Shown here piece after piece: positions 45,444 to 53,077 of a stretch of 64,000 bases of DNA. The notes beneath the pieces were generated by a model. The model made no database searches. It saw nothing but the letters and a program-made list of their open reading frames with translations, and was not told the DNA's origin. Origin of the DNA: Bacteroidota bacterium (GTDB lineage Bacteria; Bacteroidota; Bacteroidia; JABDFU01); assembly GCA_013286385.1 (NCBI GenBank), contig JABDFU010000004.1:18069-82068 (forward strand), given 5' to 3'. The position numbers were made by a program, and so were the translations under genes. How positions within the stretch are numbered: the first letter of the stretch is position 1; each line of letters begins with the position of its first letter.

Positions 45444-47663
45444 ATGTACTTCCAACATTACAAACAAACGGATGAAATGGATTGCGGTCCAACCTGCCTG
45501 CGAATGATCGCAAAACATTACGGGCAAAGTTTCAAACTCCAGGAGTTACGGCAATTGTCAGGCACTACACGTGCAGGAAGCGGCTTGCTGGGAATCAGTG
45601 AAGCTGCGGAAAAAATAGGATTCAGGACCATTGGCGTAAAGCTGAATTTTGAGAGGCTTCTCGTTGACGTTCCTTTACCATGCATAGCACATTGGAACCA
45701 AAATCATTTCGTGGTCATCTATAAAATCAAAAACAACACGGTATGGATTGCGGATCCGGCCCATGGCTTATTAAAATACAGCAAAGCAGATTTTCTAACC
45801 TTTTGGAAAAGTGATGCCAGCGATGGCATTTTACTTTTGCTGGAGCCAACTCCCGGATTTAACGGAAATAGGGAAACTGCCGATTCATCTTCCTTACTCC
45901 AGAAGGAAAGAGTACAGGGTTTCGCGTTCCTGTACAGTTACCTCCATCGCTACAAAAAAATGCTTGCTCAGTTAATCATAGGATTGTTTGCAGGCAGCCT
46001 GTTGCAATTGGTTTTCCCTTTTTTAACTCAGAGTATTGTAGACATTGGAGTTGAGCACAATGATATTCATTTTGTATACCTCATCCTCTTTGCTCAGTTA
46101 ATGCTGTTTGCCGGCAAGGCTGTCATAGACGTACTACGGAGTTGGATTCTGCTGCACATCAGCAGCAGAATCAACATTTCATTGATTTCAGATTTTTTCG
46201 TTAAACTGATGAAACTTCCGATTTCATTTTTCGACATAAAAATGACCGGAGATATCCTGCAACGAATCAATGACCACCATCGAATAGAGAACTTCCTGAC
46301 CTCGACAAGTTTGAATGTATTGTTCTCGGCAATGAACCTGATCGTATTCAGTTTCGTATTAGCCTATTACAATGGTTCCGTTTTCCTAATTTTTCTCATC
46401 GGCAGTTCGCTCTATTTTTTGTGGATTTCATTTTTTCTTAAAAGGCGGGCTGAAATTGACTTCAAAAGTTTCACGCAGAATTCAAAGAACCAAAGCAAGG
46501 TAATGGAACTCATTACCGGCATGCAGGAAATCAAGCTTCAAAATGCCGAACGTCAAAAACGCTGGCAATGGGAAAATATACAGGTTCGATTGTTCAAAAT
46601 AAGCAGTAAGGGCCTGGTTCTGGAGCAAATTCAAAATACAGGTTCAGCTTTAATCAATGAGTTAAAGAACAGTTGCATCACCATTGTATCCGCTAAACTT
46701 GTTATTGATGGTCAAATTTCCTTAGGCATGATGCTTTCAATAAGTTATATAATCGGACAACTCAACAGCCCGGTCATTCAGCTGGTCAGCTTTACGCAAA
46801 GCTTACAGGATGCCCGTCTGAGTCTCGAACGGCTGTCCGAAATACACAGCAGGCCGAATGAAGAAACAGTGTTCAATGAATGCGCAACAGAAATCGGGCA
46901 AGTCGCTTCCATTGAAACGAGAAAACTTTGTTTCCGATATGCAGGATCGACCCAAAATTGGGTTCTTAAGGATCTGAACCTGGTTATTCCGGCAAGAAAA
47001 GTCACAGCTATCGTCGGTTCAAGCGGAAGCGGCAAAACAACCCTTTTGAAAATCCTGCTTAAATTCTACGATCCGACTTCCGGAGAAATTCTGTTAAACT
47101 CCGCCTTATCCCCTGGCAACAGAATAAAACTCAACTCCGTTTCTTCAAAAGTCTGGCGAAATTCTTTTGGGGTCGTTATGCAGGAGGGGTTTATTTTTTC
47201 AGACAGCATTGCACACAATATTACGGTAGGCGCTGAAGATATTGACACAATCAAACTTAGACAAGCGGTAAAAATTGCAAACATCGGTGAATTTATTGAG
47301 TCTCTGCCTCTGGGCTACAATACAAAAATAGGCATGGAAGGAACAGGAATAAGTACAGGGCAAAAACAGCGTATTTTAATTGCCCGTGCCGTTTATAAAA
47401 ATCCCGATTATTTGTTTTTTGATGAGGCCACAAGCGCCCTCGATGCGACCAATGAAAAAATAATAATGAATAATCTCGGGCATTTTTTTAAAGGGAAAAC
47501 CGTAGTCATTATAGCACATCGCCTTAGCACGGTAAAAAATGCAGATCAGATAATCGTTTTGGAAAAGGGCAAAATTGCAGAGCAGGGTAATCACGCATGC
47601 CTGGCTTCCAGAAAAGGAACGTATTATAATTTGGTTAAAAATCAACTGGAACTTGGCAATTAA
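45444..47663 (+). CDS. Peptidase-containing ABC transporter (C39, bacteriocin-type exporter)
   Basis: A 739-aa fusion of a C39 peptidase, a six-helix membrane domain and an ATPase. The peptidase has Gln8, catalytic Cys14 (MDCGPTCL), His in HWNQNHFVVIY and Asp in IADPAHG. The ATPase has Walker A GSSGSGKTT, signature ISTGQKQR and Walker B LFFDEATSALD. Such exporters cut a leader peptide, usually after Gly-Gly, and export the rest. ATG 45444 gives the canonical beginning. The HlyD adaptor gene follows one base after its stop. No leader peptide gene was found nearby. Confidence 0.93.
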   Translation: MYFQHYKQTDEMDCGPTCLRMIAKHYGQSFKLQELRQLSGTTRAGSGLLGISEAAEKIGFRTIGVKLNFERLLVDVPLPCIAHWNQNHFVVIYKIKNNTVWIADPAHGLLKYSKADFLTFWKSDASDGILLLLEPTPGFNGNRETADSSSLLQKERVQGFAFLYSYLHRYKKMLAQLIIGLFAGSLLQLVFPFLTQSIVDIGVEHNDIHFVYLILFAQLMLFAGKAVIDVLRSWILLHISSRINISLISDFFVKLMKLPISFFDIKMTGDILQRINDHHRIENFLTSTSLNVLFSAMNLIVFSFVLAYYNGSVFLIFLIGSSLYFLWISFFLKRRAEIDFKSFTQNSKNQSKVMELITGMQEIKLQNAERQKRWQWENIQVRLFKISSKGLVLEQIQNTGSALINELKNSCITIVSAKLVIDGQISLGMMLSISYIIGQLNSPVIQLVSFTQSLQDARLSLERLSEIHSRPNEETVFNECATEIGQVASIETRKLCFRYAGSTQNWVLKDLNLVIPARKVTAIVGSSGSGKTTLLKILLKFYDPTSGEILLNSALSPGNRIKLNSVSSKVWRNSFGVVMQEGFIFSDSIAHNITVGAEDIDTIKLRQAVKIANIGEFIESLPLGYNTKIGMEGTGISTGQKQRILIARAVYKNPDYLFFDEATSALDATNEKIIMNNLGHFFKGKTVVIIAHRLSTVKNADQIIVLEKGKIAEQGNHACLASRKGTYYNLVKNQLELGN

Positions 47664-47664
47664 A

Positions 47665-48936
47665 ATGACGGAAGAAAAAGAAATTGAACGAAGGACTGAT
47701 GAGGTAAATGAACTGCTTTCAACAGTACCGGCCTGGATTGTGCGATGGGGCATTGCCGTTGTATTTTGTCTGATACTTACAGAATTTTTACTATCCTTTC
47801 TTATCCGCTCTCCCGATCTTCTTTCAGCCAAAACCACCGTAACGACAATTCACCCTCCGGTGACCCTTGTTGCTAAAGCGAGTGGCAAAATCATCGCGTT
47901 AAATTATTCAAACAATGAAGCAGTAAAAAAAGGTGCCACAGTACTGGTTGTAGAAAATACAGCAAATTACAAGGACGTCTTAAAAATTTCTGATATGCTG
48001 GATTCCCTGAAGTCCTGTTTAAGGCGTAAACATGCACTCCCCGAAATTGCTTCGATCGACTCGTTTCAACTCGGTGAACTGACACCTGCCCTTATTTTGT
48101 TTTTTAACAGCTACAACGAATTCAAATTGCAACTAGAAACCAATCCTCAATTAAAGGAAATTGCCATCATTGACAATCAACTCACAGCCTGCCAGTTTCT
48201 GCAAAACAATTACCAGGACCAGGCCAATACAAATAAGGAAGAGCTTTCACTCGCAGAAAAGGATTTTGAAAGGGATCACAACCTATTCCGGAACCAGGCC
48301 ATCAGTGCCAGAGAATACGAAGACAAAAAAAGAGAGTACCTGGCAGCCCGATGCAACTATGAGGGATTGAAGATAAACTGCCTAAACAATACAATTACTG
48401 TAAATAATCTGAAAAGAAACAGATTGCAACTGCAAATGCAGGCCATCAGGGATGCCGATCTGTATAATCAGAATCTGACGCATGCCATTCAAAGTCTGGA
48501 GTCGCAAATTGAAGCCTGGAAACAGACCTGGTTGCTGACTTCTCCTGTCGACGGGAGAATTTCGCTATTTAATTTCTGGAGCGTGCATCAGAATCTGAAA
48601 CAGGGAGAAGAGGTATTGACCATTATCCCCAATGAGAAACAGGAAGCTATTGCCAGACTGCTTTTACCTGTTCGGAATTCAGGCAAGCTGAAATCGGGGC
48701 AAAAGGTGAACATTCGATTGGACAATTACCCCTCTCCTGAATACGGAGTGTTGAATGGATTTGTCAAAAGCATCTCTGAAATACCTGAAAACAATCTCTT
48801 TTCCGTTGAAGTATCACTTCCTGATCAACTCGTCACCAGCTATAAAAAGAAGCTGAAATACAAAGAAGAAATGCAGGGTACCGCTGAAATAGTAACCGAA
48901 GAATTAAGCGTATTTGAACGGGTGTTTTATCATTAG
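47665..48936 (+). CDS. HlyD-family membrane fusion (adaptor) protein
   Basis: A 423-aa adaptor: one membrane helix (WGIAVVFCLILTEFLLSFLI, about 28-48), a lipoyl-type beta domain (VTLVAKASGKIIALNYSNNEAVKKG), a long coiled coil (about 95-270) and the returning lipoyl half (LLTSPVDGRISLFNFW), then a beta-barrel domain. It bridges the ABC exporter to an outer-membrane channel. ATG 47665 lies just past the exporter stop, and upstream in-frame codons fall inside that gene. No TolC-like gene is present in the window. Confidence 0.92.
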   Translation: MTEEKEIERRTDEVNELLSTVPAWIVRWGIAVVFCLILTEFLLSFLIRSPDLLSAKTTVTTIHPPVTLVAKASGKIIALNYSNNEAVKKGATVLVVENTANYKDVLKISDMLDSLKSCLRRKHALPEIASIDSFQLGELTPALILFFNSYNEFKLQLETNPQLKEIAIIDNQLTACQFLQNNYQDQANTNKEELSLAEKDFERDHNLFRNQAISAREYEDKKREYLAARCNYEGLKINCLNNTITVNNLKRNRLQLQMQAIRDADLYNQNLTHAIQSLESQIEAWKQTWLLTSPVDGRISLFNFWSVHQNLKQGEEVLTIIPNEKQEAIARLLLPVRNSGKLKSGQKVNIRLDNYPSPEYGVLNGFVKSISEIPENNLFSVEVSLPDQLVTSYKKKLKYKEEMQGTAEIVTEELSVFERVFYH

Positions 48937-49050
48937 TCCTGGGTTAGTTCATTATCTGAAATTGCAGTTTCAGAATCAACATAGCCAAATCCCTTGTAAA
49001 CGCCTTTTGAAATAAGACGGAGTTATCTCATCTGAGTAAATTTAAAAAAA

Positions 49051-49233
49051 TTGACCGAAAGCTCGGATACTATCACCTATATTTGTGTTCTCATGCTGAC
49101 CGCTCTGTTTTTTGTTTTGTTTGTAATGATCCTGGGAGGAGCCGTGATGTTTATTGTTGTCAGCTTTATTGAACGCTACAGTGCAAGAAAATCAACAAGA
49201 GCGAAACGGGAGGAAAACTCAGAAAAAAACTGA
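49051..49233 (+). CDS. Small single-pass membrane protein (60 aa)
   Basis: A TTG-started frame encoding a short acidic head, one long hydrophobic segment (ICVLMLTALFFVLFVMILGGAVMFIVVSF) and a basic tail (RYSARKSTRAKREENSEKN), an N-out/C-in arrangement. It follows the HlyD gene by 114 bases on the same strand and ends 5 bases before the convergent cinA stop. Its family is unknown. It is too hydrophobic to be a typical exporter substrate, though the context next to an exporter is suggestive. Confidence 0.4.
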   Translation: MTESSDTITYICVLMLTALFFVLFVMILGGAVMFIVVSFIERYSARKSTRAKREENSEKN

Positions 49234-49238
49234 ATAGC

Positions 49239-50501
49239 TCAATTCTTTTTTTTCAGCAACTTCCTTAATATATTGAGCGCAGTCATCGCTGTACGTTCAA
49301 TGTTTCGTTCTCTGTTGGTTCCAAACAAAAACTTTTCAGACTGAACACCTTCGGGGTAAGCAATGGCTATCCAAACGGTACCGACCGGTTTATCTGCCGT
49401 ACCTCCATCCGGACCGGCAATTCCGGAAGCGGCGATCACATAATCCACATTCAGTTTTTTTTTCAGGCCCAGAGCCATACTTTCAACTACCTCCTTACTC
49501 ACCACACCAAACTGAGCAATAAGAGATTCCGGAACATTGAGCTCCAGCATTTTGACTTCATTCGAATAGGATATGACCGAGCCCATATAATAAGCTGAAC
49601 AACCCGGTACCCGGGTCAGCAAATGCGAAATGTATCCTCCGGTACAGCTTTCAGCTGTAGCAAGGCTTGCTTTCCGTTGTTTAAGCATATCCCCGACTAT
49701 CTTTTCCAGAGGAGGCTCTTCCTCTCCGAAATTTTCGTAGCCGTATATGTAATCCGAAATCAAAACTTTCACTTTTTCAATTTCGGCATTTACCTTTTCG
49801 GACAACTCTTCCCTGTCCGAACCATGGGCACTGAGCCTCAACCTGACCTTGGAATTGGCCGGAAGATAAGCCAGTTTAATATTTTTTGATTTCAGGTTAT
49901 CCTCCCAGTCACTGATAAGCTCACTTAAAAAGGACTCCCCTATTCCCTGGGTAAGTATGGTTTTGTGAAAAATGGCAGGTAAATTAAAATGCTGCTTCAG
50001 TCTGGGCAAAACATCATTCTCGACCATAGCCATCATCTCATAGGGCACTCCCGGCATAGACACGATTACTTTACCCTTTAATTCAAACCACATTCCCGGA
50101 GCCGTTCCGTTTTTGTTCCGAATGGGCGTGCAATTCGATGGCACTTCGGCCTGCTTTCGGTTTAGCTCGGTTACCTTAAGTCCCCTGTGAGCAAACATCC
50201 TTTCCAGGTCCGAATAAACTTCCTGATTAAACCGTAATGAAGTCTTAAAATAGGCACACAGGACTGATTTTGTAATGTCGTCTTTGGTTGGGCCCAGGCC
50301 ACCGGTTATAAGCACAATGGACGAAACCGAAAGCGCAAGGTCAAGCGCATGCAGGATATCCTCCGGTTGATCTGATACGGTTGTCTTTCGATGTACCTCT
50401 ATCCCGGATAAATTCAGTTTCTGGCCCATCCATGCTGAATTGGTATCTACCACTTGCCCGATTAAGAGTTCATCCCCGATTGTCAGTATCTCTGCTTTCA
50501 C
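49239..50501 (-). CDS. cinA: CinA family nicotinamide-nucleotide amidase / competence-damage protein
   Basis: A 420-aa two-domain protein. The N-terminal MoaB-like part (ILTIGDELLIGQVVDTNSAWM, ITGGLGPTKDDITKSV, MPGVPYEM) has pyrophosphatase-type activity in characterised members; the C-terminal part (TAESCTGGYISHLLTRVPGCSAYY, SGIAGPDGGTADKPVGTVW) is the amidase that deamidates NMN. ATG 50501 is the conserved start. It is divergent from the DUF4197 gene. Confidence 0.95.
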   Translation of the reverse strand: MKAEILTIGDELLIGQVVDTNSAWMGQKLNLSGIEVHRKTTVSDQPEDILHALDLALSVSSIVLITGGLGPTKDDITKSVLCAYFKTSLRFNQEVYSDLERMFAHRGLKVTELNRKQAEVPSNCTPIRNKNGTAPGMWFELKGKVIVSMPGVPYEMMAMVENDVLPRLKQHFNLPAIFHKTILTQGIGESFLSELISDWEDNLKSKNIKLAYLPANSKVRLRLSAHGSDREELSEKVNAEIEKVKVLISDYIYGYENFGEEEPPLEKIVGDMLKQRKASLATAESCTGGYISHLLTRVPGCSAYYMGSVISYSNEVKMLELNVPESLIAQFGVVSKEVVESMALGLKKKLNVDYVIAASGIAGPDGGTADKPVGTVWIAIAYPEGVQSEKFLFGTNRERNIERTAMTALNILRKLLKKKN

Positions 50502-50542
50502 CTGTGCTTATTAATTTTTAAAGTAAATATCTTAAATAAACC

Positions 50543-50550
50543 TAACTTTG
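50543..50550 (+). promoter_or_regulatory. -7 box (TAACTTTG) of the DUF4197 gene
   Basis: Exact TAnnTTTG, 18 bases before ATG 50569. An in-frame TTG at 50548 overlaps the box and is unlikely to be used. Confidence 0.55.
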
Positions 50551-50568
50551 TCCCTGCATACCATTAAA

Positions 50569-51327
50569 ATGACAAATAAAAAATACATACAGATGAACCG
50601 AATTGCCCTTTGCTCCGCACTCCTGGCCGCCACCTTGTTCGCAGGCGCGCAAATAGACCTGAAAAACACCATTAACAATGCTGCATCCCAGGTAAAATCA
50701 TCCACAGGGAATGGCAGCGGATTGAGTACTGATGATGTAGTAAAAGGGCTAAAAGATGCACTGACCGTTGGCACCAACAATTCATCCTCTTCAGCCTCCA
50801 AAGCAGACGGATTTTTCAAGAACCCTAAAATCATGATCCCTTTCCCGCCTGAAGCCATTAAAGTAAAAAATACATGTGACAAATTGGGGATGAAGTCTCA
50901 GGACGACAAATTCGTTGAAACCCTCAATCACGGTGCAGAAGAAGCGGCCAAGAGCGCTGCTCCGATTTTTCTGAATGCGATAACCTCCATGAGCATTGAA
51001 GATGGTTTTGCCATTTTAAAAGGCTGCGACACTGCAGCGACAACTTATTTAAAGAGCAAGACAGCCTCCGCTTTGCTGGATGCTTTTAAGCCGGTAGTTC
51101 ACAACGCGCTTATTAAAGTAGATGTGACCAAATACTGGACACCTTTGATCACTACCTATAATAAAGACCCTTTTGCGAAAAAAGTAAATCCCGACCTGGA
51201 CGCTTACGTTACCCAAAAAGCCATTGACGGTCTTTTTCTGCTGATTGCAATTGAAGAACGAAAAATCCGTAAGGATCCTGCCGCCCAGGTTACGGATATC
51301 CTTAAAAAAGTTTTTGGAGGACTCTAG
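50569..51327 (+). CDS. DUF4197 domain protein, exported
   Basis: A 252-aa protein with a signal peptide (RIALCSALLAATLFAGAQ) and the DUF4197 body: LSTDDVVKGLKDALTVGT, GFFKNPKIMIPFPPEA, AAKSAAPIFLNAITSMSIEDGFAIL, YLKSKTASALLDAFKPVV, and KKVNPDLDAYVTQKAIDGLFLLIAIEERKIRKDP. The function of the family is unknown. ATG 50569 fits the promoter; ATG 50593 would give a shorter signal peptide. It overlaps the end of the convergent DCC gene by 4 bases. Confidence 0.88.
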   Translation: MTNKKYIQMNRIALCSALLAATLFAGAQIDLKNTINNAASQVKSSTGNGSGLSTDDVVKGLKDALTVGTNNSSSSASKADGFFKNPKIMIPFPPEAIKVKNTCDKLGMKSQDDKFVETLNHGAEEAAKSAAPIFLNAITSMSIEDGFAILKGCDTAATTYLKSKTASALLDAFKPVVHNALIKVDVTKYWTPLITTYNKDPFAKKVNPDLDAYVTQKAIDGLFLLIAIEERKIRKDPAAQVTDILKKVFGGL

Positions 51328-51740
51328 ACGCTGGCAATTTCAGAGCTAGTGATAAACCTTTCTTTTTCCGATTCGGATGGGATTCTGCAGGTCTCTTTAC
51401 GGCCGAACCAACGGTATCTGTTAGTTGCAATTTTGTCGTAAATGAAATCCCGGATAAAAGGCGGGACCAGAATAAAAAGGTAGAAAAGCATATAGATTCC
51501 TCCCAGCTGTTTAAGAATCCTTAAAATTGCTGTCGATTTATAGTAAACAACCGAATTCTCCATATAAACAAGGGATCTGATTGCTTCAGGCTCAATTCCC
51601 CTGGCCAGGAATATATTTTTCCCGGCTTCTGACTGCAGGGACGCAAAACGAAAACGCCCGGCTTTATCTCTCTTAATGATAGAATCTACCGTGGAATTGC
51701 ACAGGTTGCAGACACCGTCAAATAAAATTAGTTGAGACAT
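51324..51740 (-). CDS. DCC1-like thiol-disulfide oxidoreductase family protein
   Basis: A 138-aa protein of the DUF393 family, recognised by ILFDGVCNLCNSTVDSIIKRD with the DxxCxxC motif near the start, FASLQSEAGK, and a membrane-like segment (GIYMLFYLFILVPPFIRDFIYD). The family name comes from the conserved Asp-Cys-Cys; its redox role is predicted, not proven. The length is normal. Confidence 0.88.
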   Translation of the reverse strand: MSQLILFDGVCNLCNSTVDSIIKRDKAGRFRFASLQSEAGKNIFLARGIEPEAIRSLVYMENSVVYYKSTAILRILKQLGGIYMLFYLFILVPPFIRDFIYDKIATNRYRWFGRKETCRIPSESEKERFITSSEIASV

Positions 51741-51776
51741 TGGGATTCGAATTTAGCTAATCTTGTTCCTTTTCCA

Positions 51777-51784
51777 TATTTTTG
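51777..51784 (+). promoter_or_regulatory. -7 box (TATTTTTG) of the copper-uptake group
   Basis: Exact TAnnTTTG, 11 bases before ATG 51796, supporting that start over an in-frame upstream ATG at 51763. The three following genes are probably transcribed from here. Confidence 0.55.
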
Positions 51785-51795
51785 AGGTCGTGAAA

Positions 51796-52584
51796 ATGAA
51801 AAAAACACTATTGATTCTGCGGGGCACATGTGCCATCGTATTCCTTTCTGCCTTCTTATCCTGTTCAAAAACAGTTACCACTCCCCCTGTCACATATGGA
51901 AACGTTTATTTACAAATACAGAATAACCTGGGATCCGGCCTACTTGATACAGGTATAGTGCTGGCTGACCCTTCGGGAAGAAATTACAAATTCAGTTCAG
52001 CAAGATATTACATTGGAGGCATAACCCTCAAGGGCGAAAACGGAACCAATGTGTCCCTGGGAAGTACAACTTATTTTCTTGAAAATGTTGGGTCCTCTGC
52101 ATTTCTTGCAGGTTCAGTACCCAGTGGTAATTATATTTCAATAACATTCAGCATTGGGATCGATCCGGTAACGAATCAGACCAACCCTTCAACGTATACG
52201 GCTGGTACAGCACTCGCTCCGCAGAACCCCGCAATGTGGTTTGGAAGTACTACTAAGGGATACATGTATTTAAATGTGCAGGGCTTGGTGGATACCACAG
52301 GTACCGGAAACGGAACGCCAACTGTCCCGTTTACAATACAGTTAGGTCAATCCCAAAATGTACGGACGACCAGCATTAACCTGAACAGCAACCCTTCAGA
52401 CTATTTTTACATCTATGGCAGCCAGAACAATACAATTAACCTTATTGCCGACTACAACGCAATACTCAAAAATATAAAATACAGTGCTCTCAGCGGTTCC
52501 TGTACGATTACTCCGTTTAATGCCAATGCTGGGCTTGAAAGTACTATCGCAGGTAACATCTCAAGTATGTTCAGCCTGCAATAA
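51796..52584 (+). CDS. MbnP-like lipoprotein, putative copper-binding
   Basis: A 262-aa lipoprotein (signal ending FLSAFLSC) whose body fits the MbnP domain: ARYYIGGITL, a GNYISITFSIGID segment, and AMWFGSTTKGYMYLNVQG, all strand-rich. MbnP-type proteins are found with copper-responsive TonB receptors and often with a MauG-like partner, absent here. Two genes behind it, a TonB receptor completes the group. The role in copper handling is inferred from family and context. Confidence 0.78.
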   Translation: MKKTLLILRGTCAIVFLSAFLSCSKTVTTPPVTYGNVYLQIQNNLGSGLLDTGIVLADPSGRNYKFSSARYYIGGITLKGENGTNVSLGSTTYFLENVGSSAFLAGSVPSGNYISITFSIGIDPVTNQTNPSTYTAGTALAPQNPAMWFGSTTKGYMYLNVQGLVDTTGTGNGTPTVPFTIQLGQSQNVRTTSINLNSNPSDYFYIYGSQNNTINLIADYNAILKNIKYSALSGSCTITPFNANAGLESTIAGNISSMFSLQ

Positions 52585-52587
52585 AAA

Positions 52588-52968
52588 ATGCAGATGATGA
52601 AATCAATTCTGATCGGTTTGATTATTGTGGGCCTGTTTCTGCAGGCATTTAACAAAGTCGGTATCCTGGTCAGTTATCAGATTAACAAAGAGTATATTTC
52701 AAAAAATCTGTGCGAAAACAGAGATAAACCCCTGCTGCATTGCAACGGAAAATGCCACCTGGCAAAACAACTTCAGAAAGCCGATTCAGAAGACACCAAA
52801 AACGGCTCACAGCGAAACAATCTCCAGGACGCTTTTAATTTATTTTCAGCTCGGTCAAATCCTTTAGACTTGAAACGATTTGCTGTTTTTTCTGAATTGC
52901 CCACAGTCTATGCTGAACATTATTCCTTTCAGCACAGCGTTTCGCTGTATCACCCCCCAACCGTTTAA
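52588..52968 (+). CDS. Small membrane-anchored protein with C...HCNGKCHL motif
   Basis: About 126 aa: an N-terminal membrane or signal helix (ILIGLIIVGLFLQAF), then LCENRDKPLLHCNGKCHLAKQL, a Cys/His cluster (three Cys, two His) that looks like a metal site, and a less conserved tail with HYSFQHSVSLYH. It starts 3 bases after the MbnP-like gene. Related short proteins occur next to metal-type TonB receptors in this phylum; a copper or iron carrier role is inferred only. Confidence 0.7.
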   Translation: MQMMKSILIGLIIVGLFLQAFNKVGILVSYQINKEYISKNLCENRDKPLLHCNGKCHLAKQLQKADSEDTKNGSQRNNLQDAFNLFSARSNPLDLKRFAVFSELPTVYAEHYSFQHSVSLYHPPTV

Positions 52969-53013
52969 CTCCGGCTCCGGCTACTTAACCAGCGCCTCTT
53001 CCGTTTTGTTTCA

Positions 53014-53034
53014 GCAATCCGTTTATCGGATTGC
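53014..53034. promoter_or_regulatory. Perfect hairpin upstream of the TonB receptor
   Basis: GCAATCCG-TTTAT-CGGATTGC, 8 perfect pairs with a 5-base loop, located 43 bases before the receptor ATG. No T-run follows, so it is not a standard terminator; it may be an operator, an mRNA stabiliser or an attenuating hairpin. Confidence 0.45.
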
Positions 53035-53077
53035 CATTGATATTAGTGTACTAACCTGCTATTCTTAAACCATAGTT

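Noticed and set aside
49051..49233. Double-glycine leader peptide as substrate of the C39 exporter
   Set aside because: A GG pair is present, but it sits inside a long membrane helix, not at the end of a soluble leader; the product looks like a single-pass membrane protein.
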